Source of the DNA: Lachnospiraceae bacterium
GTDB lineage: Bacteria; Bacillota; Clostridia; Lachnospirales; Lachnospiraceae
Direction: 5' to 3'
DNA: 64,000 nt
Assembly (NCBI GenBank): GCA_017450065.1
Contig: JAFSYI010000059.1
Location: 90,522-154,521 of the forward strand
Each line of letters begins with the position of its first letter. Position 1 is the first letter of the stretch. The position numbers were made by a program, and so were the translations under genes. Positions 1-6,930 of the stretch are shown here, piece after piece. The notes beneath the pieces are model-generated. The model was not told the DNA's origin and did not search any database. It worked only from the letters and a program-made list of their open reading frames with translations.

Positions 1-1998
1 AATTTCATGAATTCCGATAATATCAATTCACTTATGGTCTATGAGGGAGATCCTTTCGACGGAGAGGGTGAAGGGGTGTGGATCCAGGAATGGTTTGCGC
101 GCACGAACGGGATAAAGCTTGGGGACAACATAAAGCTCAAGCTTGACAGTAATGTCATAAACGGCATAGTAAGAGGAATAGTTGATGCGCCTGATTATGT
201 TTATTATGTTTCGGAATCGGATGTGATGTATCCCAACTATCAGAAGTGTGGTCTTGTATTTCTTCCTCCGTCAATGTATCCGGATCCGTCCGGGATCATT
301 TATAATCAGCTGATCGTGGATGTAAGGGAGGACATGAGTGATGATGAAACCATCAGTGTAATAAAAGAGAAGCTTGAGGCGGCCTTTGACAGGGACGATA
401 TAGCTGTAACCGACAGGGACCAGAACTTAAGCTACGCCACATATGATGCCGAGACCAAACAGCATAAGGCGATGGGGCTTATGTTTGCTGCGGTATTCCT
501 GGCCATAGCCCTTCTTGGCATAGTTACGACCATGGCCAGAGTGACCACGAGCCAGCGAACTCAGATAGGGACATTGAAAGCTCTGGGTTTTTCCAAGACA
601 ACCATCACCTTTCATTATGTTTCCTACGGTTTCGTGATAAGTACGCTTGGCTGTATCACGGGCGCATGGATCGGTTATCTGACTTTGCCTCCGTGGATAC
701 TTGGAATGTTCGTCGGGAGTTATCTTGTTCCCGGACTTACGGGCAGGCTGACGGGACTTGATATAGAAGCCATTATAACAGCCATAATAATTTCCACGCT
801 TGTAAGCTTTCTTTCATGCCGTAAGGAACTTAAGGATCCGCCGGCTGTGACTCTTAAGCCGCCTGCACCAAGGAAGGTGAGACACTCGGCTCTTGAAAAG
901 AGCAGTCTGTGGCTCAGGCTTGATTTTTCCACCCAGTGGAACATAAGGGATGTCTTCAGAAACAAGCTAAGGTCTCTTATGGGTATAATGGGGGTTATGG
1001 GCTGTTCAATGCTTCTTATCTGCGGTTTTGGCTGTTTTGATTCCATTAACGGGCTTATGGATAAGATGTACGGGGAGCTTATGACGGCAGACAACAAGGT
1101 TCTGCTTTCGAAGGATGCGGGATATGACTATGCATATGATCTTGCATCCCGCTACAAGGGGCAGATGATAGAAGAGACAAGTGTTGAGTTTGTATCAGAC
1201 AATGTAAAGAAGAGTGGATCGGCTACGATAATTGATAAGGGCAATTATGTGCATATCCAGGATAAGAATTTAAAGCCGGTAAAGTTAAACAGGTCGGGAA
1301 TTGCCATGACAGGTAAGATGGCAGGGCTACTGAAGGTTAAGGAGGGTGATTTTGTCAGGTGGCATCTTGTGGGAGATGATGAATGGCAGTATTCACGGAT
1401 CATGCAGATATACAGAGACCCGTCTGTTCAGGGAATAACCATGTGCCGTGAGGTATTTGAGGATATGGAGTATTCCTTCAGACCAACAGCCGTGCTTACC
1501 AATATGAGCCTGCCGGCAGACCTGTCTGATGAGGATGAAGTATCGACAGTGCTTAATGTGGCCGATATGAAGAAATCCTTCGCGGAAACAATGGAAATGC
1601 TTAATGCAATGGTTTACATAATGGTTATAGCTGCAGTTCTTTTGGGCGTTGTGGTCCTGTACAATCTGGGTGTTCTGTCTTTTGTTGAGAAGACGAGAGA
1701 GATTGCGACACTTAAGGTTCTTGGCTTTAAATCGTCCGGAATAAGGAATATCCTGCAGAAACAGAATATATGGCTTACCGTGGCCGGTATCGGCATTGGC
1801 CTTTATACGGGCTGGGGAATGCTGTATGTCATTTGTACCACCGTGTCAGAGACTCTTGATATGTATCCTATATTAAGTGTACCCACCTATATCATTTCAA
1901 TATGCGGGACTTTTATGGTTTCGATCGGTGTTAACTTTATGTTTTCGGGTAAAGTAAAGACCATAGACATGGTGGATGCCCTCAAGGGAGTTGAGTAG
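1..1998 (+). CDS. FtsX-family ABC transporter permease, C-terminal part (5' end outside window)
   Basis: Membrane permease subunit of an ABC exporter or lipid/peptide-handling system of the FtsX/MacB type. The frame is open from base 1; the first methionine (base 7) lies mid-domain, so the gene is cut by the window edge. The visible part starts in an extracytoplasmic domain, then has a membrane block (about residues 155-270 from base 7) whose text around TSQRTQIGTLKALGF is the typical FtsX signature, a linker, one membrane segment near residue 330, a second extracytoplasmic domain, and a last FtsX block with KTREIATLKVLGF near residue 565. The duplicated FtsX arrangement matches the permease at 52428-56171 but without its coiled coil in the visible portion. 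Its ATPase is presumably upstream, outside the window. Substrate cannot be told. Confidence 0.88.
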   Translation, partial: NFMNSDNINSLMVYEGDPFDGEGEGVWIQEWFARTNGIKLGDNIKLKLDSNVINGIVRGIVDAPDYVYYVSESDVMYPNYQKCGLVFLPPSMYPDPSGIIYNQLIVDVREDMSDDETISVIKEKLEAAFDRDDIAVTDRDQNLSYATYDAETKQHKAMGLMFAAVFLAIALLGIVTTMARVTTSQRTQIGTLKALGFSKTTITFHYVSYGFVISTLGCITGAWIGYLTLPPWILGMFVGSYLVPGLTGRLTGLDIEAIITAIIISTLVSFLSCRKELKDPPAVTLKPPAPRKVRHSALEKSSLWLRLDFSTQWNIRDVFRNKLRSLMGIMGVMGCSMLLICGFGCFDSINGLMDKMYGELMTADNKVLLSKDAGYDYAYDLASRYKGQMIEETSVEFVSDNVKKSGSATIIDKGNYVHIQDKNLKPVKLNRSGIAMTGKMAGLLKVKEGDFVRWHLVGDDEWQYSRIMQIYRDPSVQGITMCREVFEDMEYSFRPTAVLTNMSLPADLSDEDEVSTVLNVADMKKSFAETMEMLNAMVYIMVIAAVLLGVVVLYNLGVLSFVEKTREIATLKVLGFKSSGIRNILQKQNIWLTVAGIGIGLYTGWGMLYVICTTVSETLDMYPILSVPTYIISICGTFMVSIGVNFMFSGKVKTIDMVDALKGVE

Positions 1999-2063
1999 CT
2001 CCAATGTTCATCTGAGCAAAAGAACGATCATGGCTACCCGTATCGTGAAATACTTATCTTCCA

Positions 2064-2357
2064 TTGTTCTATGACGATATGGAAGAAAGAGTTGCATATT
2101 TATCTGATGTTCTCTTAAATCCTGATGCCGCAAATGATCTGGTGGATGCAGTTGAGAAAGCAATCTTAGACAGACTGCCCAATGCCGAATCGTTTGAAAA
2201 ATACCACTCAAGGAAGAAACGAAAGCTTCCATATTACCGGATATATGTTAAGGAATACACAATATATTATGTGGTTATCACGGATGGATCCGGAAAAAAG
2301 ATAATGGAAGTGCGTCGCATCCTGCATAATCTTCAGGATAGAGATCAATATATTTAA
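2064..2357 (+). CDS. ParE/RelE-like toxin, probably 5'-frameshifted and without antitoxin
   Basis: Resembles type II RelE/ParE toxins, which inhibit translation or gyrase: the C-terminal part has the usual PYYRIYVKEYTIYYVV and MEVRRIL strands. The 97-residue frame has only a TTG start at 2064 and no good ribosome binding site, and a TGA sits just upstream at 2046. In another frame an ATG at 2030 encodes MATRIVKYL before stopping; joining the two frames near 2055 would give the expected family N-terminus (KYLPLFYDD). I infer a one-base frameshift or late-start remnant. Only about 30 bases separate it from the permease stop, so no antitoxin gene precedes it. It could be a decaying toxin or an expressed short form starting at TTG 2064 or ATG 2079. 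Confidence 0.6.
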   Translation: MFYDDMEERVAYLSDVLLNPDAANDLVDAVEKAILDRLPNAESFEKYHSRKKRKLPYYRIYVKEYTIYYVVITDGSGKKIMEVRRILHNLQDRDQYI

Positions 2358-2455
2358 ACGCAGACGCAAATTTGGGAATAGTCTTAATAATTAATCTCTC
2401 AGAGAGCCGGTATCAAGATTTACCAGGAAGCAATTGAAGGTTTCTCAGGAGTATT

Positions 2456-4597
2456 TCAATAAACATATATAGGCTCAAAAATAAGCCTGTCGTTTTGCCA
2501 ATAACTCTGTACAAGATTATTAACGCTATATCCAAGAGAAACAACATCCTTCATATTTCCATCGATAGTAAAGCCGTAAGAGATGGTACCATCCCAGGAT
2601 ATCATAGCTAATGTAATGCTCCCATTATCCTCATAGAAGCCATATAAAAAATCCTGGTCATATGTGCCGTAGGTGATTTTTATGCCACTGTTTTTCCCTG
2701 CATTGTATAATAGATATGATTCATTATCCCAATTTCTAAGGTATATATCGTTGTCGGCATTAGTATAAACAATTCCTCTGTCTGTTGCCAGAACGCTTGT
2801 CTCACAGTTCTCTATGCTATATGATAATCTGCTTGTTGCTATATCATATACTTCGACATTAAACATATCATCAACTGGGAGATATTTAATTAACTTTCCG
2901 TACCTGAAGCATACATTAAGATATCCGGGGATCATTTCATTTACACTATCCCTGGGTAGCCTGCAGGCATCCATGAGGGAACAGATCTTATTCTCCTCAG
3001 ATGTAAGCAGATATAACGATCTGTCTGTTCTAACTTCGTATGCTTCGCATCTATCATTGTATTCCAGATACATAATTGAATCGTCAACATAGACATTCCT
3101 GCACAGCCAGTTATCACTTCGAAGGGATGTCTCGTAATCCCATGGTATCAGCCTTTCTTCTGCAAGGCTATTGGTATTTAGCCGCAGTATTCCGGCGTTT
3201 GTTATGCCTTTGGACGGATATCTTATATAATAGATATAATCCTTATCTGCATTGCCTAGACGGACACCACCTTCGGCAAGGCTTTGAGGCTCTGACAGTG
3301 TATCGCTGATTCTTTTTAAGCCATCCTTGTCGGAATAATAGAAATACCCTTTATAGTATTTAACGCTATTGTAGATATTGTATGTTAGATCATCAGATGT
3401 AGTGAGCATTTCACTGCCATTGCCTGAGGATGGATCAAATATTTCATTTGCGTTAACGTCTTTTGGATTGTTCTCATCAGATCGGATGATTTTTTCGGTA
3501 TTGTTTATGGGATTTATAGCAGTAACGGCTTCATCTTCGTCCGTTCTGTTCAAAAACATGTATCCTGTAAGCAGGAGCATACAAACAATCACTAAGGATG
3601 CGAGAATTCTTCTGTTACTGCCGTGATCAGTTATCCGTTCAATCCGCTCCTTTAATTTTCGTGCATCGGAAGACATGGAAGTTGATATGTTCATCCGGCT
3701 TACTTTCGGACATTGATTTTGAGCAATTGAAAGCAGCGTATAACCATATTCTTTTCCTTCGTCGTTTCCCAGATATCCAAGTGCAGCTTCATCACAGGCG
3801 AGCTCACAATCGCGTTTTATAAATTCATAGGCTATCCACATAAACGGATTGTACCAGTTTACGATCAAAAGCAGACTCCTTACAAATACCCAGATGTAAT
3901 CCCTGTTTTTGAAATGACAATATTCGTGTATTATCATATGCCGATATGAGGGTAGCTCAATAGATACTGAGCTGTCTATATAAATGTTTTTTCCAAGAAG
4001 GAACGGTGAATCTATGTTATCGAGAATAAATATATTAAGACCGGTCTCGGGATTCCTTTCAAGCAGAACTCTGTTTCTTAAGCATTTCCTGATGAAGAGT
4101 GTATTGGAGATAATAAAAATACAGAGAATAATCCCGGATATACCCCACTTAATCTGATGCCGGTAATTCGTCAAACAGGCTAGAATCATGAGTAGATATC
4201 CTGATATCCTGCGACTTCCATTACTTTGAAGGGTTTCTGTTTTATTATGGTGTATCTTATTATAATTATAACCATCTGTGATATTGGAAAACAGCTGATC
4301 TTCCGGTACTTCACTTTTCTGCAAAAAAGATGCAATATTTTTTGTGATCTGCTCATTATCCAGAGTTGAAGTTTTTTGAATATTGGAATACAGGCAGTCA
4401 GGAAAATCTGTATTGTTCCGGGTTAGGATGTTTTCCATGCTGTAGTTGCTGTGAACTCCTGCAAATGAACCAAACAGCATATACAACGCCGCGAATATCC
4501 ACAGGCTGTATTGAACTCTTCTTGAGATATGTTTCCAGGCAAGGTTTCTTATAATGAGTATAGTTATGATCAGTATTCCCGATTTGATAATTGTCAT
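2456..4597 (-). CDS. BlaR1/MecR1-like M56 metallopeptidase with beta-propeller-like sensor domain
   Basis: Membrane zinc protease that senses an extracellular signal and inactivates the BlaI-type repressor encoded just upstream. N-terminal membrane segments lie at about residues 5-45, 133-142 and 150-170. The zinc-protease motif HEYCH is at 224-228, followed by the family's NPFMW and RDCELACDEAA. A further membrane segment is at about 330-350. The C-terminal ~350 residues are outside the cell and are not a penicillin-binding domain: they contain repeated YYKGYFYY, YIYYIRY and GILRLNT-type strands typical of DUF5050-like propellers. ATG at 4597 is preceded by GGGGG about 8-12 bases upstream. 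It follows the repressor gene by 56 bp on the same strand. The signal sensed is unknown and need not be a beta-lactam. Confidence 0.85.
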   Translation of the reverse strand: MTIIKSGILIITILIIRNLAWKHISRRVQYSLWIFAALYMLFGSFAGVHSNYSMENILTRNNTDFPDCLYSNIQKTSTLDNEQITKNIASFLQKSEVPEDQLFSNITDGYNYNKIHHNKTETLQSNGSRRISGYLLMILACLTNYRHQIKWGISGIILCIFIISNTLFIRKCLRNRVLLERNPETGLNIFILDNIDSPFLLGKNIYIDSSVSIELPSYRHMIIHEYCHFKNRDYIWVFVRSLLLIVNWYNPFMWIAYEFIKRDCELACDEAALGYLGNDEGKEYGYTLLSIAQNQCPKVSRMNISTSMSSDARKLKERIERITDHGSNRRILASLVIVCMLLLTGYMFLNRTDEDEAVTAINPINNTEKIIRSDENNPKDVNANEIFDPSSGNGSEMLTTSDDLTYNIYNSVKYYKGYFYYSDKDGLKRISDTLSEPQSLAEGGVRLGNADKDYIYYIRYPSKGITNAGILRLNTNSLAEERLIPWDYETSLRSDNWLCRNVYVDDSIMYLEYNDRCEAYEVRTDRSLYLLTSEENKICSLMDACRLPRDSVNEMIPGYLNVCFRYGKLIKYLPVDDMFNVEVYDIATSRLSYSIENCETSVLATDRGIVYTNADNDIYLRNWDNESYLLYNAGKNSGIKITYGTYDQDFLYGFYEDNGSITLAMISWDGTISYGFTIDGNMKDVVSLGYSVNNLVQSYWQNDRLIFEPIYVY

Positions 4598-4653
4598 AAA
4601 TAGTATTCCCCCATCTGTCCCTTACTATGCTCCTGTTTATATAATCCATCGGT

Positions 4654-5016
4654 TTAGGATTTTTTGCTCAACAGATCCCTTAGCATATCTATATCTTCAC
4701 TGCTGAAATCTCCCTGCTCTATCATATTTGCGACCATAAGACCGGCCTGCCCTTTAAATACCTTATTCAGGAAGTTCTTCTTTTCTTCCATGACAGCATC
4801 ACTCCTTGATACATCATAATAGAAGAGCTTGGACTTGCCGCCATCCTCATAATGAAGGATGCCTTTGGCTTCAAGTCTCTTAAGAAGAGTAATCACTGTA
4901 TGTTTGCTCCACCCGGTTTCTTTATAAAGTGCCTTGGTGATCTGCGTCATTGTGCGGGGTTCCTCGTCCCACAGCAGGTTCATTATTTTCCATTCTGAAT
5001 CAGATATGTGTACCAT
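4654..5016 (-). CDS. BlaI/MecI/CopY-family transcriptional repressor
   Basis: A 120-residue winged-helix repressor of the BlaI/MecI type, normal family length. The N-terminal half carries the helix-turn-helix (ISDSEWKIMNLLWDE, then GWSKHTVITLLKRLEAKGIL), and the C-terminal half is the helical dimerisation region ending in SSEDIDMLRDLLSKK. It is the first gene of a two-gene operon with the M56 protease, whose activation is expected to cleave the repressor. Two near-identical imperfect palindromes upstream (5043-5060 and 5076-5093) overlap the predicted promoter and fit autorepression. The start ATG at 5016 has a GGAGAT sequence about 7 bases upstream. Family assignment is firm; the regulated targets beyond its own operon are unknown. 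Confidence 0.92.
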   Translation of the reverse strand: MVHISDSEWKIMNLLWDEEPRTMTQITKALYKETGWSKHTVITLLKRLEAKGILHYEDGGKSKLFYYDVSRSDAVMEEKKNFLNKVFKGQAGLMVANMIEQGDFSSEDIDMLRDLLSKKS

Positions 5017-5042
5017 GTTAAGATCTCCTTTTTATGCTATTT

Positions 5043-5060
5043 GGTATACAAAAGTCAACC
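5043..5060 (-). promoter_or_regulatory. Candidate BlaI-type operator 1
   Basis: Imperfect dyad GGTATACAAAAGTCAACC, 27 bp upstream of the repressor start. It matches operator 2 at 14 of 18 positions. On the minus strand it contains TTGACT (5053-5058), which could serve as a -35 element. Two such sites 33 bp apart, about three helical turns, is the arrangement expected for cooperative dimer binding. Confidence 0.6.
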
Positions 5061-5075
5061 ATAGGGTAGCACATA

Positions 5076-5093
5076 GGTAAACATATGTCAACC
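5076..5093 (-). promoter_or_regulatory. Candidate BlaI-type operator 2 with -35 box
   Basis: Imperfect palindrome GGTAAACATATGTCAACC centred on ATAT, the same motif as operator 1. Read on the minus strand it contains a perfect TTGACA (-35, 5086-5091), with TACCCT as a weak -10 17 bases further on. A repressor bound here would cover the promoter of the BlaI/BlaR1 pair. Confidence 0.6.
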
Positions 5094-5120
5094 ATTAGAT
5101 GCAATATGGTTTGATTATAT

Positions 5121-5204
5121 GATGCTAGCACCATAATGCCAATCATAAAAGAATCACAAATATGGTGCTATCATTTTGTGCATTATGGCGATATCACCAT
5201 AATG
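5121..5204. repeat. Cluster of inverted and direct TAGCACCATAATG-like repeats
   Basis: TAGCACCATA at 5126-5135 is repeated in perfect inversion as TATGGTGCTA at 5161-5170. A third, direct copy TATCACCATAATG lies at 5192-5204 (compare TAGCACCATAATG at 5126-5138). CATTATGG (5181-5188) and CCATAATG (5197-5204) form a further perfect inverted pair. The cluster sits between the BlaI promoter and the small toxin gene and looks like an operator region; the binding protein is not known. Confidence 0.6.
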
Positions 5205-5206
5205 AT

Positions 5207-5220
5207 TTATATGATATATT
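5207..5220 (+). promoter_or_regulatory. Probable promoter -10 region of the small hydrophobic-peptide gene
   Basis: An AT-rich stretch with overlapping -10-like sequences (TTATAT at 5207-5212, TATATT at 5215-5220) about 10-20 bases upstream of the inverted repeat that begins the leader. TTATGG at 5183-5188 is a possible -35 with 18 bp spacing. Exact boxes are uncertain. Confidence 0.4.
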
Positions 5221-5228
5221 ATATTTAG

Positions 5229-5247
5229 GTGGTAGCGGTTCCCTTGA
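5229..5247 (+). repeat. Left arm of 19-bp inverted repeat flanking the type I toxin locus
   Basis: GTGGTAGC, five variable bases, CCTTGA. The same arrangement is present in opposite orientation at 5422-5440. Each arm lies near the predicted 5' end of one of the two convergent transcripts, so both RNAs would begin with nearly the same leader. Part of this arm (TTCCCT, 5239-5244) can also pair with AGGGAA (5259-5264) next to the ribosome binding site of the toxin. Confidence 0.65.
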
Positions 5248-5276
5248 TAGTAATTGATAGGGAAGGAGTAGCACCG

Positions 5277-5384
5277 ATGAATGAAATAATGCTGATAATT
5301 GCTATATGTAATAGTATTATGAATTTGATCGGGCTTATTCTCAGATTAAAAGAGATAAGACAAAAAAATAAAAGCCGCTCCTAA
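5277..5384 (+). CDS. Small hydrophobic peptide, putative type I toxin (35 aa)
   Basis: Encodes a 35-residue peptide: a hydrophobic helix (LIIAICNSIMNLIGLIL, about residues 6-22) followed by a short basic tail (RLKEIRQKNKSRS). This is the layout of type I toxins of the Fst/TxpA/holin-like kind, which insert into the membrane. A strong ribosome binding site GGAAGGAG (5261-5268) lies 8 bases before the ATG, but its 5' part can be locked in a TTCCCT/AGGGAA hairpin, a common device in toxin mRNAs. The stop codon lies inside a bidirectional terminator from which an antisense RNA would run in the opposite direction. Identification rests on architecture, not on a recognised homologue. Confidence 0.6.
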   Translation: MNEIMLIIAICNSIMNLIGLILRLKEIRQKNKSRS

Positions 5385-5410
5385 CCTGAGAAATTAGCGC
5401 GGCTTTTATT
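5361..5410. terminator. Bidirectional intrinsic terminator of the toxin/antisense pair
   Basis: Stem AAAAGCCGC (5370-5378) with GCGGCTTTT (5399-5407), plus inner TAA/TTA pairing. The minus-strand exit has a long T run (complement of 5361-5369); the plus-strand exit has CTTTTATTG. It overlaps the last codons and stop of the small peptide. Confidence 0.85.
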
Positions 5411-5421
5411 GTTGCATAACT

Positions 5422-5440
5422 TCAAGGGTATTGCTACCAC
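5422..5440 (-). repeat. Right arm of 19-bp inverted repeat flanking the type I toxin locus
   Basis: On the minus strand: GTGGTAGC, five variable bases, CCTTGA, the counterpart of 5229-5247. It lies about 6 bases inside the predicted 5' end of the antisense RNA. Confidence 0.65.
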
Positions 5441-5451
5441 TTGTTAAGAAA

Positions 5452-5479
5452 ATTATACCACATAATAAGGATTTTACAA
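5452..5479 (-). promoter_or_regulatory. Extended -10 promoter for the antisense RNA
   Basis: On the minus strand: TTGTAA (5474-5479), 16 bases, TATAAT (5452-5457) with an upstream TG (TGGTATAAT). This perfect -10 points into the toxin locus and away from the downstream small gene. Confidence 0.7.
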
Positions 5480-5492
5480 GTGAGGTTATATT

Positions 5493-5687
5493 ATGCCGGA
5501 AACAGAAGCACAGAAAAGAGCCCACGCAAAATATCAGAGTAAATCATACGATAAAATATTATTGAGGTTACGCAAGGATACAGAGCCAACCAAAGACTCT
5601 ATAACGAAAGCAGCGGAAACAATCGGGCTGTCTGTTAATGCCTTCGTTCAAGAAGCTATAGCGGAAAAGATAAACAGCATGAAGTAA
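5493..5687 (+). CDS. Small ribbon-helix-helix (Arc/CopG-like) protein
   Basis: A 64-residue protein resembling Arc/CopG-type antitoxins or small DNA-binding proteins common in Clostridia. The start MPETEAQKRAHAKYQ is typical of these peptides, then a basic strand (YDKILLRLRKD) and two helices (TKDSITKAAETIGL and VNAFVQEAIAEKI) make up the RHH fold. The ATG has GTGAGG 7 bases upstream. It lies just after the type I toxin locus, on the same strand as the toxin but outside the terminator, and no toxin partner gene follows it. It could be an orphan antitoxin or a repressor acting on the repeat cluster at 5121-5204; that link is speculative. Confidence 0.7.
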   Translation: MPETEAQKRAHAKYQSKSYDKILLRLRKDTEPTKDSITKAAETIGLSVNAFVQEAIAEKINSMK

Positions 5688-5785
5688 ACCAGAAGAGTTA
5701 TAAGGATCATATTATATAGAGTAAATTGTATGAATACTACACCACCGTACATTTTTACGTTGTCATAAAACTTGTCACGAAAGAC

Positions 5786-5828
5786 ATAAAAAGAGCCACA
5801 AGCCCAGTAAAATCAAGAACTTGTGGCT
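5786..5828 (-). terminator. Terminator of tRNA-Pro
   Basis: On the minus strand, stem AGCCACAAG (complement of 5820-5828) with CTTGTGGCT (complement of 5794-5802), followed by CTTTTTATG. It begins right after the tRNA discriminator base. Confidence 0.85.
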
Positions 5829-5829
5829 A

Positions 5830-5904
5830 TCGGGGTAACAGGATTCGAACCTGCGACCTCCTGGTCCCAAACCAGGCGCTCTAGCCAAGCTGAGCCATAC
5901 CCCG
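5830..5904 (-). tRNA. tRNA-Pro (anticodon TGG)
   Basis: A 75-nt cloverleaf: acceptor stem CGGGGTA/TACCCCG, D arm GCTC/GAGC, anticodon stem CCTGG/CCAGG with loop TTTGGGA giving anticodon TGG, variable loop AGGTC, T arm GCAGG TTCGAAT CCTGT, discriminator A. The 3' CCA is not encoded. It has its own promoter and terminator. Confidence 0.97.
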
Positions 5905-5922
5905 TAATGATCGCGCTCAATT

Positions 5923-5951
5923 ATTCTATAATAGCTTTGGCGCGTTGTCAA
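5923..5951 (-). promoter_or_regulatory. Promoter of tRNA-Pro
   Basis: On the minus strand: TTGACA (5946-5951), 17-base spacer, TAGAAT (5923-5928), 19 bases before the tRNA. Near-consensus vegetative promoter. Confidence 0.85.
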
Positions 5952-5983
5952 CATTAATCAGCGAACAGAAGGAGTTGGAATAA

Positions 5984-6889
5984 ATGATATATACGGTAAC
6001 TTTTAATCCGGCAATCGATTATATCGTGAGAATGAACAGGGCACTGGATCCGGGAATGACCAACAGGTCTGTTTCCGAGAACTGTTTTTTCGGTGGCAAG
6101 GGAATAAATGTATCCACCATTCTGAAGAATCTCGGTATAGACAGTACGGCGCTCGGATTTGTGGCCGGTTTTACGGGTGATGCAATTGTAAAGAGCGTAC
6201 GTGAAAAGGGAATAATTGATGATTTTATCAGACTGGGGGACGGTATTTCAAGGATTAATGTAAAGATAAAGTCAACAGAGGAAACAGAGATAAATGCTCA
6301 GGGGCCTCATATTACACAGGAGGCCTTTGAGGAACTTCTGGGCAAACTCGACGGACTGAAAAAGGATGACATACTGATCCTTGCGGGGAGTATTCCCGGC
6401 TCTCTGCCGGATGATGTGTATGAGGTGATCCTGGAGCGGTTTAAAGACCGGGGGATAATATTCGTAGTGGATGCTACGGGGGACCTGCTTAAAAATGTAC
6501 TAAAATATGGACCTTTTTTGATCAAACCCAATAATTATGAGCTGGGTGAAATGTTCGGGAAGACCCTTGATACCGATGCTAAGATAGAGGAGTATGCCAG
6601 GAAGCTTCAGGAGCTCGGAGCGGTGAATGTACTTGTATCAATGGCAGGCGACGGAGCGATGCTTGTAACGGAAGAGGGAAGCGTATACCGTGCCGGAGTT
6701 CCCAATGGAATTGTGAAGAATTCCGTCGGAGCCGGAGATTCGATGGTAGCCGGTTTTATTGCCGGATATCTGGAAACGAAGGATTACCGGTATGCACTGA
6801 AGATGGGTACGGCAGCAGGCAGTGCGACCGCATTTTCTGATGATCTGGCAACCGGGGAATTAATACGAAGTATTTACGAAACCCTGTAA
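5984..6889 (+). CDS. fruK: 1-phosphofructokinase (PfkB/ribokinase family)
   Basis: Phosphorylates fructose 1-phosphate to fructose 1,6-bisphosphate with ATP in the cytoplasm, feeding PTS-imported fructose into glycolysis. The 301-residue protein starts IYTVTFNPAIDYIVR, typical of FruK and tagatose-6-phosphate kinases, followed by the substrate-binding FGGKGINVS motif (residues 37-45), ILAGSIPGSLPDD, and the PfkB signature NSVGAGDSMVAGF with the predicted catalytic base Asp252. Ribosome binding site GAAGGAG lies 9 bases before ATG. No fru PTS or DeoR regulator is next to it, so tagatose-6-phosphate kinase (LacC) activity cannot be excluded. It is followed after 41 bp by birA. Confidence 0.88.
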   Translation: MIYTVTFNPAIDYIVRMNRALDPGMTNRSVSENCFFGGKGINVSTILKNLGIDSTALGFVAGFTGDAIVKSVREKGIIDDFIRLGDGISRINVKIKSTEETEINAQGPHITQEAFEELLGKLDGLKKDDILILAGSIPGSLPDDVYEVILERFKDRGIIFVVDATGDLLKNVLKYGPFLIKPNNYELGEMFGKTLDTDAKIEEYARKLQELGAVNVLVSMAGDGAMLVTEEGSVYRAGVPNGIVKNSVGAGDSMVAGFIAGYLETKDYRYALKMGTAAGSATAFSDDLATGELIRSIYETL

Positions 6890-6930
6890 AACACTATAAA
6901 AATGCAAAAGCGATCAGGCAGGTAAAGATA

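Larger units (their letters stand above)
5361..5446 (-). ncRNA. Putative antisense antitoxin RNA, about 85 nt
   Basis: A strong extended -10 promoter at 5452-5479 (minus strand) would start transcription near 5446. The RNA would run through the right arm of the inverted repeat and end at the shared terminator, overlapping the 3' end of the small-peptide mRNA by about 75 bases. No open frame is visible in it. This convergent, shared-terminator layout is that of par/Fst-like and clostridial type I antitoxin RNAs. Existence and ends are predicted. Confidence 0.5.

Noticed and set aside
5017-5904. Integrative element next to tRNA-Pro
   Set aside because: The accessory genes lie on the 3' side of the tRNA, but I found no integrase and no second copy of the tRNA 3' end to serve as an attachment site.
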